This document shows, one piece after another, positions 55,701 through 64,000 of a stretch of DNA of 64,000 bases. The number at the start of each line of letters is the position of its first letter. Position 1 is the stretch's first letter. The stretch comes from Providencia rettgeri (GTDB taxonomy: Bacteria > Pseudomonadota > Gammaproteobacteria > Enterobacterales > Enterobacteriaceae): positions 2,418,001-2,482,000 of the forward strand of contig NZ_CP053896.1 of NCBI RefSeq assembly GCF_013255915.1. The letters are read 5' to 3'. Below the pieces are notes generated by a model that searched no databases, was not told the DNA's origin, and was given only the letters and a program-made list of their open reading frames with translations. The position numbers and the translations under genes were made by a program.

Positions 55701-58700
55701 TAGCTCTGATGCTGATAATGAACTTAGTTGTGTAGCAACCGACTGTTTTTTCTTTATGTTATAAAAAGTAGTTAGTTCGTTTTTATGTAAAAATTGTTTT
55801 AGTAATAAGCTATCATACTCAGGATTAAGTACAATAATGTCATTGGCAACCTCCTCGCCAATATTTTTATAAGCGATAGGAGCCGTTTTATTCACTAGTC
55901 TAAAACGATAATTAAAATTCAGTTCATTGACCCTCTGTGTTTGAAAGCTTTTTACCCAATGATTATCTTGAGAGTCATAATGATAATTTTCCCGAATAAA
56001 ATTAATTTGCTCGATGGTATAGTAAGGCCCTATTTCATCACTATCAATATGACTAAGAGGTCCACGGTTATCCACATCAGCAAACTCTGCACTACTAATT
56101 ATTTTTGAGTTATTTCTATAATAAATATAATGTTTGATATGTTCAACAAGGATCGGTTTACCAACCAATTGTAAGTGTTCATCAAAACCTTGATATAAAA
56201 ATGACGACTTGAACGTATCTAAGTCTTGCTGCCAATTTATATTTTTGAAGTATGCTAAATGCTGTTTATAACTAAATCGATTTAATATATTGTCTGATGG
56301 AGGAAAACCAAGTGCAGCACGAATACCTTCTCTGGCTTTTTCATCCCAGCCTAGAGATTCACCGAGTTCCTCTTCAATTTTTTCTACTGCGCGAATACCT
56401 GTATATACCATCCCTCCAATTAATAAGGAACCCGCAACAATTAAACCAACGACAGGTATTGCCGATGAACCAATGATTATACCGATCATGGTTACACCCC
56501 CCACAATAATGTTAGCAATTGACAAAGAACCATTCACAATTAAGTCTTGGCGCTCTTTATCATTTGTAACCCTGTCTAGTTGTTCAAATGCTTCACAAGC
56601 TTGATAAATATCTAACCCCATTCCAATTAAATTAAATATAATTGTAATACGAGCTGTAATTTTTGATGATACATTAAACGATCCAGCTTGTTTATAAGCG
56701 AGCTTAAGTAGAATAGGTTGTAAGACCATATCCCCATAATTAAAGAATGCATTTGCGCAGGCTAGATCAAGGTTTTTCTGTATTTCTCGTCTTTCTTTTT
56801 CTGATAGATTAGGATTATCTAATTCATCTATTAACTGGTAAACAGAGTTGATTGTTAGAAATATCCCTGTAGAACCAATTCCTTGCCCAAAATAATTAGC
56901 TATTTTTGCATAAGTTGGTAATTTAATACCGATGCGTCGTAAATCTTCTATAGTCTTATTCATACCAACTGGATTATCGAGTTGTGATTTTTGAATAATT
57001 TGGAGCTGTTCTTGTAGTACGGCCCTTGGTTTGATCATTGAATTAACATCAATTCGTCTTGTTATATGATCATCTTGTAAACTCTTATTAATCATTTTAA
57101 TTAAATTAATGTCTTTTTCATTTTCAGTTAAAAAGGTTAACTGAAATGCTAATTTATCAGGATTAAATTTAACATTATCCTCCCAGTTTGGAAGCTGAGT
57201 ATGTTTAAAATCTAATGGTTCGCTATTTATTGTAGCCCCAATATCTCTAAGTTTTTTTAATGATGTTACCTGCTCGCCAAAAATAATTTCCGAGTCATTA
57301 GTCACTGATATTTCTGATGACTTGAAAAAGGTATCCAGCTCACTCATAATGCTTTGCCGCATACTGAGGTATGCTTCGCTCTCTGTATTTATGATTTGCA
57401 CTTCACCAAACAGGGCTTCGCCTACTTTGTGTTTAAATCCCGCAATACTTCCTCTGGTTAATACTGAGCCATCCTCTTGCGTTATTTCTTGGTTAATATA
57501 ATCATTAAAAACATTAGATAAGTGTTTCTTTGCTTGGCTAAATTCTGAATGACTAATAATAAGCTCAACACCAGTAGTATCGGATAAAGTTAAAAAGTAC
57601 TTATCATTACGAGAATAGCTTGTAACTGTATATATTTCTTCATCACTTTGAAAAGTGATAATCTGATTATTCCCTATATTTTCAAATAATAATATGTGAG
57701 ATTGCTCGTTTATTTCATTAGAAACAGCTCCTAATAAATCAAAATTCGATTGATATATTTCATCAAATCTAGTGAGAACTTCTTGTTCTTTATCAGTAAC
57801 ATTATCTATCTTTTGTTTTCGTGTTAGTTTGGTTAAAACTTCAAATTTTTCCTTAAGTTGTAAACTTTGTTCGTTAGTTAAATTACTATGCTGCAAAAGG
57901 CGTAAAAAGCAGATATTCTCAAATGAATGTATTTCAACTGGCAATTTATTTACTGTAACATCGAACCCCTCTTTATATGATAACTGAGATAATGCTGCAT
58001 AATTAGATTTTAGTTTTTCATGTAAATCTAAAATTAATCTAAATTCTTTTTTTAATGACTTTTCGTTTCCAAATGGGGTTTCAATATCTATATAGAGCAT
58101 TAATAAATCATCAATATATTGATTATATTCTCTTAATTTTATTGGATCTTGGACTAGTTTTAAAACTTCTGCATGATTAAAGCCTTGCCCACTAGGAAAT
58201 AACGCACTCAAACGGTTTATAGACAGCTGACTTAGGTAGTTTAGTTTTTCAGGCTGGTGGCTCATAAATTCTAAAATATCTTTTGCTTCAATGGCTTGCT
58301 GTTTAATTCTAGTGGTGTCATCATCAATAAATATTGAATTCCACATATGAGAGAAATCATTTTCATTCTCAGCGTCACAAACTTTATTAATTTTTTTACT
58401 GATAATGGGGTCATATGCTGCAATATTTAATTTGTTCTTATCGATACTTCCATCTTGGAATGTAAAATACCCTTTTAAATAAAGGTGTCTATTAATATCA
58501 ATATTCTCTGCCTGTAAATTACCCATACTAATATCTTCAAGTAATGCTATTATTTTATATCTTGGTTCAAAATAATTCTCTAAAAAAACCTTAGTATATA
58601 TTCCATTTATTTTCAACTTACTCGTTAGTTCCTCACTAAAAATCACCTTTTCTTCTTTTGTCAAAAGTGCCTTTTTATCGGTTAAATATAGAATAATATT

Positions 58701-60080
58701 TTCTGGCATTTTAAAATCATATCTTGTTTTTAATACATTTAATGAGTTTGCATAGTTTTGAATAAAACCAGGTTCAGAGTGAAGATTATCTATTAATATC
58801 CACTGTTGTTTAGTTGCTTTTAGTAAATGCTCTATGTCGCCATACTCTGAGAAAAATTCCATTGTATTCGGGTTTAATTGAAACAATAATGTGCTATTAG
58901 GAAGCTCATTAACGAGATCTTCAGAATATTTTTTTCCTACAATACCTCTTCCTGAGCGAATAATAATTTTTACAGTATCGTTGATTTTTTGTGGATTAGC
59001 ATTCACATTAATTTTATTAATCATTAACCATAATGGTGTTTCTAATATTCCAATATTTTCATATTCACGAATTAGTTCTTTTCTAAAATCACTATTAAAT
59101 TGAATATCTTTCGCATTTAACTTCTGTTTAAACATAGCGTATGCATCATGATTAAAAGCCACTTTTTTAATCAAATCAATATCAATTTTATACTCATTAT
59201 TTGGATCCTTAAAAATATCCATAGCAGTAGAATGGTAATCTTTTATTAATTGCCAAACTTCTAGCTCACCACTTCTTAACTCATCGATAAAATATAAACT
59301 GGCATGTTTTCCATTAATATAAGCCTGTTGATTAGTTTGATTAATATTAATTTCTAATCGCCAATTTTCAGTAGATTGTTTCTCTTCTATTAAATTATAT
59401 GGCCAAACTATTTTTTTACTCTCGTTCGTGACACTGATAGGCCTATTATAACCCACAACTGGAAGATATATTCCATGCTTAGCTAATTCGACACTTGCCC
59501 TAAACACAAAGTTTTCATTTACCCCCCCACAACCTAATTGGCAACCTGCCAAAACAATTTTATTGGGAGGGTATGCTTTCAGCACATGGCTTTTAAGGTA
59601 TCTCAACCCTGCAATAAGTTGGTAAGCTTGGTACCCCTCAAAGAGACTTTGCTGGTTATGCCCGTTATACTGACCATGACCGATAACCGTCCAACGTATT
59701 TTTCCGTTAACTTTCGTTTGTAAATCACCATGTAGCACTTTCCACTGCTCACTCTCAATATCAAACTGTATAACAAGTGAATTACTAGGAAATTTTGCTA
59801 ATAATCTCCCCGTTGATTTAGCTGCTGTGTCATCACCACCTATTTGGATTAAAACATGATAATTATATGTCGAGTCACTTGTAGGCCGACTCATTAAATG
59901 ATGAAAAATTGTAAGCCTTGTGAATTCATCTATAGGATTAAACCAGTTAGATATATTTTTAAGTTCGGAGGACTGCTCCCCTACTAATGGCCTACCATCT
60001 ATGTGTTCCGTTAAAAATATCAAATCATCATCTTTATTAATTATTTTATCATTAGTTTTCTTATCATTTACATTTATCAT
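52770..60080 (-). CDS. Giant C80 protease / TcdA-B-like pore / RTX-repeat toxin
   Basis: 2436 residues, no N-terminal signal peptide. Domains by eye: (1) C80 (MARTX/TcdA-type) cysteine protease at about 70-235 with catalytic H135 in TVIGHGQYNG and C180 in IVLAGCQLGCGG; such domains are activated by inositol hexakisphosphate inside host cells and cut the toxin. (2) A related but degenerate segment about 365-500 (see findings). (3) A helical middle, about 500-1130. (4) Hydrophobic TcdA/TcdB-like pore segment about 1140-1235 (IIVGGVTMIGIIIGSSAIP, VVGLIVAGSLLIGGMVYTG). (5) Scattered RTX nonapeptide-like repeats at ~1530, ~1680, ~2030-2087 (YGGNGDDYVYGG) and ~2278-2291. RTX repeats suggest type I secretion, but no ABC exporter gene is adjacent. 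RBS is weak (GGAAAG 9 nt upstream). The gene is visibly more AT-rich than its neighbours, a sign of acquisition. The target is unknown. Confidence 0.78.
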   Translation of the reverse strand: MINVNDKKTNDKIINKDDDLIFLTEHIDGRPLVGEQSSELKNISNWFNPIDEFTRLTIFHHLMSRPTSDSTYNYHVLIQIGGDDTAAKSTGRLLAKFPSNSLVIQFDIESEQWKVLHGDLQTKVNGKIRWTVIGHGQYNGHNQQSLFEGYQAYQLIAGLRYLKSHVLKAYPPNKIVLAGCQLGCGGVNENFVFRASVELAKHGIYLPVVGYNRPISVTNESKKIVWPYNLIEEKQSTENWRLEININQTNQQAYINGKHASLYFIDELRSGELEVWQLIKDYHSTAMDIFKDPNNEYKIDIDLIKKVAFNHDAYAMFKQKLNAKDIQFNSDFRKELIREYENIGILETPLWLMINKINVNANPQKINDTVKIIIRSGRGIVGKKYSEDLVNELPNSTLLFQLNPNTMEFFSEYGDIEHLLKATKQQWILIDNLHSEPGFIQNYANSLNVLKTRYDFKMPENIILYLTDKKALLTKEEKVIFSEELTSKLKINGIYTKVFLENYFEPRYKIIALLEDISMGNLQAENIDINRHLYLKGYFTFQDGSIDKNKLNIAAYDPIISKKINKVCDAENENDFSHMWNSIFIDDDTTRIKQQAIEAKDILEFMSHQPEKLNYLSQLSINRLSALFPSGQGFNHAEVLKLVQDPIKLREYNQYIDDLLMLYIDIETPFGNEKSLKKEFRLILDLHEKLKSNYAALSQLSYKEGFDVTVNKLPVEIHSFENICFLRLLQHSNLTNEQSLQLKEKFEVLTKLTRKQKIDNVTDKEQEVLTRFDEIYQSNFDLLGAVSNEINEQSHILLFENIGNNQIITFQSDEEIYTVTSYSRNDKYFLTLSDTTGVELIISHSEFSQAKKHLSNVFNDYINQEITQEDGSVLTRGSIAGFKHKVGEALFGEVQIINTESEAYLSMRQSIMSELDTFFKSSEISVTNDSEIIFGEQVTSLKKLRDIGATINSEPLDFKHTQLPNWEDNVKFNPDKLAFQLTFLTENEKDINLIKMINKSLQDDHITRRIDVNSMIKPRAVLQEQLQIIQKSQLDNPVGMNKTIEDLRRIGIKLPTYAKIANYFGQGIGSTGIFLTINSVYQLIDELDNPNLSEKERREIQKNLDLACANAFFNYGDMVLQPILLKLAYKQAGSFNVSSKITARITIIFNLIGMGLDIYQACEAFEQLDRVTNDKERQDLIVNGSLSIANIIVGGVTMIGIIIGSSAIPVVGLIVAGSLLIGGMVYTGIRAVEKIEEELGESLGWDEKAREGIRAALGFPPSDNILNRFSYKQHLAYFKNINWQQDLDTFKSSFLYQGFDEHLQLVGKPILVEHIKHYIYYRNNSKIISSAEFADVDNRGPLSHIDSDEIGPYYTIEQINFIRENYHYDSQDNHWVKSFQTQRVNELNFNYRFRLVNKTAPIAYKNIGEEVANDIIVLNPEYDSLLLKQFLHKNELTTFYNIKKKQSVATQLSSLSASELRLFQARNNYTNTIHPDINNDIRVNRLGNEFLNQPIDIARELLSEKPRVIYEGMQNIGYRYENEAKQKNISFNPGNGTDIIVGKKNSKNLFNINAGSKFLVGGEKDDIINLSLLFDNNIEESNEIYFDGNGGDNSIIIKDIPSNSKIDIDLNNITSEVTFINHKVKKIHLRNVNDVMLIGDSSTTAELLGNKESNTLDAGAMTAFIQGMEGDDQLIFESGIVNGGEGNDSYFLRRVDWHNNQDELNDNLLELSAVIIENTQGQSRVNLGYMLSEIKDASISGNDLILNIEIKSAESETKVLTLNVTLKNTYKIDNNGREIFHRYQLYTKDGFVLNTKLNHLDSSASHIISENIFNITYQGGASSTISIDESEKTISVDNKIYGQPLWGDFKFHGLASKLEYKGKSNDDHLLMVSRNSHIMVTKGRDVYQVNPDQIFQGKIIFDFSNIKPEMEDEFDMTILLPYENGFDIKTLGTSMFLYDKFSNEKIEISFINLSYPISKEIYIKDGHANLFRIKMGQDSHNIEPIECLELPTVNDDYIKIPKGYNFRYPILDTNNGDDLIEDNSMIGNIINSGEGNDIIISNGGVNVLYGGNGDDYVYGGENSDLILSDLGNDKLDGQGGDDHYLIDGSKGGGNTEILDQVGFNNIHLFNFKTQYEVIDEREDTYHLYTSQSNLRTVKVKMPQNNNNQVHHHQRLPSHMPAHIHNDGMAHLVRYLAEQRQYKKELAPEQIWHPMDEFKRFSNELSFPSILDTKTKNIRISENTPFRRLFIRTRGAEQKVWDKSGFGRVFKAQAVTGAISIPDGIYGNNVLYASTSDTNLYGGEGNDVFISNGSNGLLTDASGKNSFIINGEIVGWNSLYSLGGENTIYLINFNKDVIREEPDHRSNATRYIYTSEQGRSVKIFQYPNTIAPTVVHVRSLEGQNGHSIQQKLNHLVETLAALRLQDEEKCIGIQDIEHLQKNWEPANLVDNYMKKAS

Positions 60081-60330
60081 CTGAGTTTTCTTTCCATGTC
60101 AAATTAAAGCCCACCTTCAACTTAACAAGATTGCCATATCAGTAAAATATATAAAAAAACAATTAAGATTAACTACAATTAACAACGCTCAAGATAATTT
60201 CACTATTAAAATATAAACCATCAAATCGATATTATACACAATCATTTTAAGATTATATTATGTTTACTTGTAATTATATTATATGCATGTAATTATTTGG
60301 ATTCATTTCTACTTTCTACGAAGGCCATAT

Positions 60331-61488
60331 ATGAACAATTTCGAATTTTATAACCCCACTCGTATCATGTTTGGTGAAGGTAAAATCAGTGAACTTGACC
60401 GAGTTGTCCCTAAAAATGCTAAGGTTCTTATTTTATTTGGCGGTGAAAGTGCAAGAAAAACAGGAACCTTAAATGAAGTTGAGCAAGCTTTAGGATCTCG
60501 AACATTCGATCATTTTGGTGGAATTGAGGCCAATCCTCGCTATGAAACATTGATAAAAGCTGTCGATAAAATTGAAAAAGAAGGTTTCGATTTCTTGCTG
60601 GCGGTGGGTGGTGGCTCCGTCATTGATGGTGTTAAATTTATCGCAGCCGCGGTAAATTACCCAGGCGATAAATGGGAGGTGGTCACAAATAGAGGCTCGA
60701 CTATAAAAACTGCGCTGCCCTTCGGTACAGTGTTAACATTACCTGCTACTGGTTCCGAAATGAACAAGGGTTCTGTAATTACTCGTGAAGAACTGCATTC
60801 TAAACTTGCTTTTATGAGCGACCATGTATTTCCTCAATTCTCTATTCTTGACCCAGTAAAAACCTATACTTTACCGACTCGCCAAATAAGTAATGGTGTT
60901 GTTGACGCTTTCGTTCATGTTATTGAACAATATTTGACTTACCCAGTGAATGCTTACGTACAAGATGCATTCGCAGAAGGCTTATTGAAAACATTAATAG
61001 AGATTGGACCTAAAGCGCTTGAGACTCCAAAAGATTATGATATTAGAGCCAATTTAATGTGGACAGCCACCTTGGCTTTAAATGGTTTAATTGGTGTTGG
61101 GGTACCACAAGACTGGTCTACTCACATGTTAGGCCATGAAATCACTGTGCTGTATGGTTTGGATCATGCACAAACACTCGCTATTGTTCTACCATCCATG
61201 CTGACGGAAAAATTAGCCCAAAAACAGGCCAAATTAGTGCAATATGCAGAACGAGTTTGGGGAATTACGTCAGGTTCTGACCAAGAGAAAGCATTAAAAG
61301 CCATTGAGTTAACTCGAGAGTTTTTTGAAAAAATGCAAGTGGGCACTCGTTTTAGTGACTACCAATTGACCCAAGAGGTTATTGAACCATTAGTTAATAG
61401 TTTAGCTGCACATAATATGGTGAAATTAGGTGAGCACCAAGATATTAGCTTAGATATTAGTCGTCGAGTTTATACGGCCGCTTTATAA
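60331..61488 (+). CDS. Iron-containing alcohol dehydrogenase, YqhD-like
   Basis: 385 residues from ATG 60331 (MNNFEFYNPTRIMFGEGK; RBS AAGG), aligned with E. coli YqhD (387), an NADPH-dependent aldehyde reductase. Cofactor loop VGGGSVIDGVKF, metal ligands in NGVVDAFVHVIEQ, THMLGHEIT and GLDHAQTLAI (Asp and three His). The upstream in-frame extension to 60283 lacks homology. About 250 nt separates it from the toxin start and both promoters lie there. A strong terminator follows. Confidence 0.92.
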   Translation: MNNFEFYNPTRIMFGEGKISELDRVVPKNAKVLILFGGESARKTGTLNEVEQALGSRTFDHFGGIEANPRYETLIKAVDKIEKEGFDFLLAVGGGSVIDGVKFIAAAVNYPGDKWEVVTNRGSTIKTALPFGTVLTLPATGSEMNKGSVITREELHSKLAFMSDHVFPQFSILDPVKTYTLPTRQISNGVVDAFVHVIEQYLTYPVNAYVQDAFAEGLLKTLIEIGPKALETPKDYDIRANLMWTATLALNGLIGVGVPQDWSTHMLGHEITVLYGLDHAQTLAIVLPSMLTEKLAQKQAKLVQYAERVWGITSGSDQEKALKAIELTREFFEKMQVGTRFSDYQLTQEVIEPLVNSLAAHNMVKLGEHQDISLDISRRVYTAAL

Positions 61489-61503
61489 TCTCCACCTCTC
61501 TCG

Positions 61504-61530
61504 AAAAGGTGCAAGTATGCACCTTTTTCT
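61504..61530 (+). terminator. Strong intrinsic terminator of the yqhD-like gene
   Basis: Perfect 10-bp stem AAAAGGTGCA (61504-61513) / TGCACCTTTT (61518-61527), 4-nt loop, then TTCTTTTTT. Confidence 0.9.
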
Positions 61531-61791
61531 TTTTTATCACCCAAAGTCCTTTTCCTTATAACTCATTTAAATTTATCGGTTATTATAACAGCATATAACG
61601 TTTAATTGGCTAGATTGTATTTCATATTACCAGATTTTTAATTGAGAATGGCACATTAGCATCAGCAAAATATTGTTTTCAATTTTGAGCATTAATCACC
61701 ATATCTCACCACTGTAAATTTAGGTATTTTATAGCTTACAGATAGTCCGAAACAAATATATAACAACAATTAATAAGTTAGGTTGTGAGCC
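61531..61791. other. AT-rich intergenic region
   Basis: No gene, repeat or RNA feature is seen between the terminator and the next start. It should contain the ydeE promoter. The ribosome-binding site of ydeE is weak (GTGAG, 2-3 nt short of the ATG). Confidence 0.6.
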
Positions 61792-62979
61792 ATGTTATCT
61801 AAATTTAATATATCAAACAGTGCATTACTTGCATCGTCTCTGCTCTTAACGATTGGGCGTGGTGCAACATTGCCCTTCATGGCTATTTACCTAACCCGTG
61901 AATATGAAATGGCTATTGATATTGTCGGTGTTGCAATGTCAATGGCTATGGTGGTTGGTGTTTTATTTAGTATGGGCTTTGGTATGTTAGCAGACCGCGT
62001 TGATAAAAAACGCTGTATGCTATTCGCAGTTATCGCCTTTATTTGTGGGTTTATTGCGATACCTATCGTGAATAATGCTATTTTAGTCATTATTTTCTTT
62101 TCGTTAATAAATTGCTCTTATTCCGTATTCTCAACGGTACTAAAAGCCTATTTTGCAGATACCCTTACGGTTACATTAAAAGCAAAAATATTTTCCTTAA
62201 ATTATACCTTCATTAATATAGGCTGGACTGTTGGCCCGCCCATTGGCACCTGGTTATTAATGTATAGTATTAACTTACCATTCTATTTAGCTGCAATTTC
62301 AGCCGCTTTTCCAATCTTTTTTATACAACGGTTTGTACAGAGCATAAAACCAACACCATTAGAAGAAGGCCAGACCCGCAAATGGAACCCTGTATCTATG
62401 CTACGAGACCAAGTGCTGGCATGGTTTATTTTATCAACTTTCTTAGGTTCATTAGTTTTTGGAACTTTTACCACTTGGATATCCCAATATGCCATCACCG
62501 TTGCTAACAGTGATTTTGCCCAAGTGGTTATCGGTGTTATTTTGCCCGTAAATGCTATTGTTGTAGTGACGTTACAATATACAGTCGGCAAACGTATCAC
62601 TCCAGATAACTTAAGAAAATTGATGACATTAGGTAGTCTATTTTTTATTTTAGGGTTGGCAACCTTTATGTATGCCCATGAAAACTTATTCCTATGGGCT
62701 CTTGGCGCCTTTATTTTCACTTTAGGTGAGTTAATCTACGCCCCTGGCGAATACATGTTAATTGATAGTATTGCTCCAGACGGAATGAAGGCCAGTTATT
62801 TTTCGGCTCAATCTTTAGGGCTACTTGGCGGTGCATTTAATCCGATGTTAACAGGAGTTGTATTAACTGAACTTCCCCCCTATTTTATTTTCATTATTCT
62901 TATGTTTATTACATTTTTAGCCTGGCTATCCATGTTAAATGGAATGCGTCTAAGAAAAAAACAATTATTAGTTACCTAA
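61792..62979 (+). CDS. ydeE: MFS exporter YdeE
   Basis: 395 residues, the same length as E. coli YdeE, a dipeptide/arabinose-like efflux protein. N-terminal SNSALLASSLLLTIGRGATLPFMAIYL, motif-A-type GMLADRVDKKRCML, GWTVGPPIGTWLL and EIIYAPGEYMLIDSIAP-like GELIYAPGEYMLID are near-identical to E. coli. Twelve membrane helices. Substrate in vivo is not settled. A bidirectional terminator follows. Confidence 0.93.
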   Translation: MLSKFNISNSALLASSLLLTIGRGATLPFMAIYLTREYEMAIDIVGVAMSMAMVVGVLFSMGFGMLADRVDKKRCMLFAVIAFICGFIAIPIVNNAILVIIFFSLINCSYSVFSTVLKAYFADTLTVTLKAKIFSLNYTFINIGWTVGPPIGTWLLMYSINLPFYLAAISAAFPIFFIQRFVQSIKPTPLEEGQTRKWNPVSMLRDQVLAWFILSTFLGSLVFGTFTTWISQYAITVANSDFAQVVIGVILPVNAIVVVTLQYTVGKRITPDNLRKLMTLGSLFFILGLATFMYAHENLFLWALGAFIFTLGELIYAPGEYMLIDSIAPDGMKASYFSAQSLGLLGGAFNPMLTGVVLTELPPYFIFIILMFITFLAWLSMLNGMRLRKKQLLVT

Positions 62980-62987
62980 TAGTACTC

Positions 62988-63022
62988 TTTTCTCCACTGA
63001 AAAACTTTTTCGGTGGAGAAAA
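62988..63022. terminator. Bidirectional terminator between convergent MFS genes
   Basis: 17-bp near-perfect stem TTTTCTCCACTGAAAAA (62988-63004) / TTTTTCGGTGGAGAAAA (63006-63022) with one wobble pair; the T-runs lie in the arms on both strands. Confidence 0.85.
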
Positions 63023-63034
63023 ATGATCTATCTA

Positions 63035-64000
63035 CTACCTTTTTATTCTCTGCCTTGTAGGTAAAACTAAACAAATAGCTGAACTCAATAATACAATAGT
63101 CATGATTATAGAAACCTTAAGATAATTTTTCGAAAAGAGTAAAGAAAATATTGGTAATGCAGATAATAAAATCAAGTTGTTAACACTCTCAGATATAGAC
63201 AAGACAAAACCTTTATTCTCTGCACTTTGCCTTGCTAACATTGCGGTGCTTATCGGAGAGGCCAATCCTAACATCCCACCAATAACAGTTAAGCATAATC
63301 CATGACCAATTAACGAAAGCCATCCACTAAGAAATAAGATAATCGTTACTATGATTATTAAAATAATAACCACGAGTTTTGTATTATTTGATACTTTAAC
63401 TTTTTCAATTTTTGCAACTAAGCCATTGCCAAATAATAATCCCATCCCAAATAATCCCATTAAGCTACCAACCTCCGCACTTTCTAAGTGGGATCGTTGC
63501 CTTAATATTTCACCTGCAAGCAAAAACATACAAACTGATACCCCATTCCATAAACCTTTCGCTAATATGAGCCTGATAATGCCTACCGGTTTAATCGCTT
63601 TAAAAGATAATTTTTTTCTGACAGTTTTTTGAGAGTACGGTAGTATAAATAGCCCTATAATGAACACGACTAAGCACCCTATCGCGGTATAAATAAAAGG
63701 GGCGTACCAAGCAAAATACTGGACTAATATCCCTGCAATGATAGGCCCCGTAATAATACCGACAGTCATTCCCACCATAATACTCCCCATTGCTGTAGCT
63801 TGTTTACTTTCACTAATTACATCAGCAATAAGTGCGAAGATAACGGGAACAAGTGCAGCAGAAGCCAATCCTCCGAAGCCCCTTAAAACAAGTGCAGTCA
63901 ATAGATTAGGTGAAAAAATAATGACTAAACTATCGAGTGATAATAGCAAAAGAGCCATAAGCACAATTTTTCGTCTATCAATTCTATCTGATAAAAAACC
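63035..64000 (-). CDS. MFS transporter, N-terminus beyond window
   Basis: The frame runs off the right edge; 322 codons are visible. The first visible residues GFLSDRIDRRKIVLMALLL form the conserved cytoplasmic motif A after helix 2, so about 70 residues are missing. Other blocks: LVLRGFGGLASAALVPVIFAL (motif B/C region) and GSIMVGMTVGIITGPIIAGIL. Typical of 12-helix drug-resistance transporters, substrate unknown. It converges with ydeE. Confidence 0.85.
   Translation of the reverse strand, partial: GFLSDRIDRRKIVLMALLLLSLDSLVIIFSPNLLTALVLRGFGGLASAALVPVIFALIADVISESKQATAMGSIMVGMTVGIITGPIIAGILVQYFAWYAPFIYTAIGCLVVFIIGLFILPYSQKTVRKKLSFKAIKPVGIIRLILAKGLWNGVSVCMFLLAGEILRQRSHLESAEVGSLMGLFGMGLLFGNGLVAKIEKVKVSNNTKLVVIILIIIVTIILFLSGWLSLIGHGLCLTVIGGMLGLASPISTAMLARQSAENKGFVLSISESVNNLILLSALPIFSLLFSKNYLKVSIIMTIVLLSSAICLVLPTRQRIKR

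Noticed and set aside
52580-60330. Type I secretion or immunity genes beside the giant toxin
   Set aside because: None found on either strand; neighbours are a ferredoxin-like gene and an alcohol dehydrogenase.
1-64000. tRNA, rRNA, CRISPR or insertion sequence
   Set aside because: Reading both strands showed no cloverleaf, spaced repeat array or transposase; mobile-element traces are limited to the truncated genes at dif.

Overview
The window is a piece of the replication-terminus region of an enterobacterial chromosome of the Morganellaceae type, most likely Providencia. This rests on low-GC coding sequence, on proteins that read as close but clearly diverged relatives of the Escherichia coli terminus genes, and on conserved E. 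coli-like order (rsx operon, nth, ydgK, ydgJ, add, ydgA, manA, fumC, tus, ynfM/ynfL, mlc, bioD2, ynfD/ynfB, ydfG). Genus assignment is inference; no 16S gene is present. I see no tRNA, rRNA, CRISPR array or insertion sequence.

Layout. 1-8.2 kb: the 5' part of rnb, then rsxABCDGE-nth (membrane electron-transfer complex plus a DNA glycosylase) on the minus strand; RsxC carries a 38-residue tandem repeat array. 8.2-25 kb: conserved metabolic and regulatory genes with good intrinsic terminators. This stretch has two Tus-binding Ter sites in the same orientation (10977-10993 and 17859-17875, the latter at the tus start codon) and a near-consensus dif site at 25143-25170. With dif to the right, both Ter sites would pass forks entering from the left and stop forks that have gone past dif, as in the E. 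coli fork trap.

25.1-26.3 kb: a gene wreck abutting dif. An internal fragment of an enolase-superfamily (mandelate racemase-like) gene ends about 7 nt from dif and is joined head to head to a GntR regulator without a proper start. 26.4-36.7 kb: accessory genes including a secreted crystallin-like protein, mnmH, exporters, a TetR/MFS pair and a MarR/EamA pair with clear palindromic operators, alkB, and a threonine-aldolase-like enzyme.

36.8-47.5 kb: a compact five-gene operon equivalent to E. coli yehI-yehL-yehM-yehP-yehQ: DUF4132 HEAT-like giant, MoxR-type AAA+ ATPase, DUF5682, VWA and SWIM zinc-finger proteins. It looks like an ATPase/VWA machine whose biological role is not established.

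47.5-52.6 kb: a RidA/PLP-dehydratase/YheO-type regulator module, a metallophosphoesterase, an alpha/beta hydrolase and a multi-cluster ferredoxin with a C-terminal zinc ribbon. 52.8-60.1 kb: one 2436-residue protein with an N-terminal C80 (MARTX/TcdA-type) cysteine protease domain, a probable second degenerate copy, a hydrophobic TcdA/B-like pore segment and scattered RTX repeats, with no secretion genes beside it. 60.3-64 kb: a YqhD-like alcohol dehydrogenase, ydeE and a truncated MFS gene running off the end.

The items most worth attention are the C80/pore/RTX giant, the yeh AAA+/VWA operon, and the dif/Ter landscape with the damaged genes at dif.
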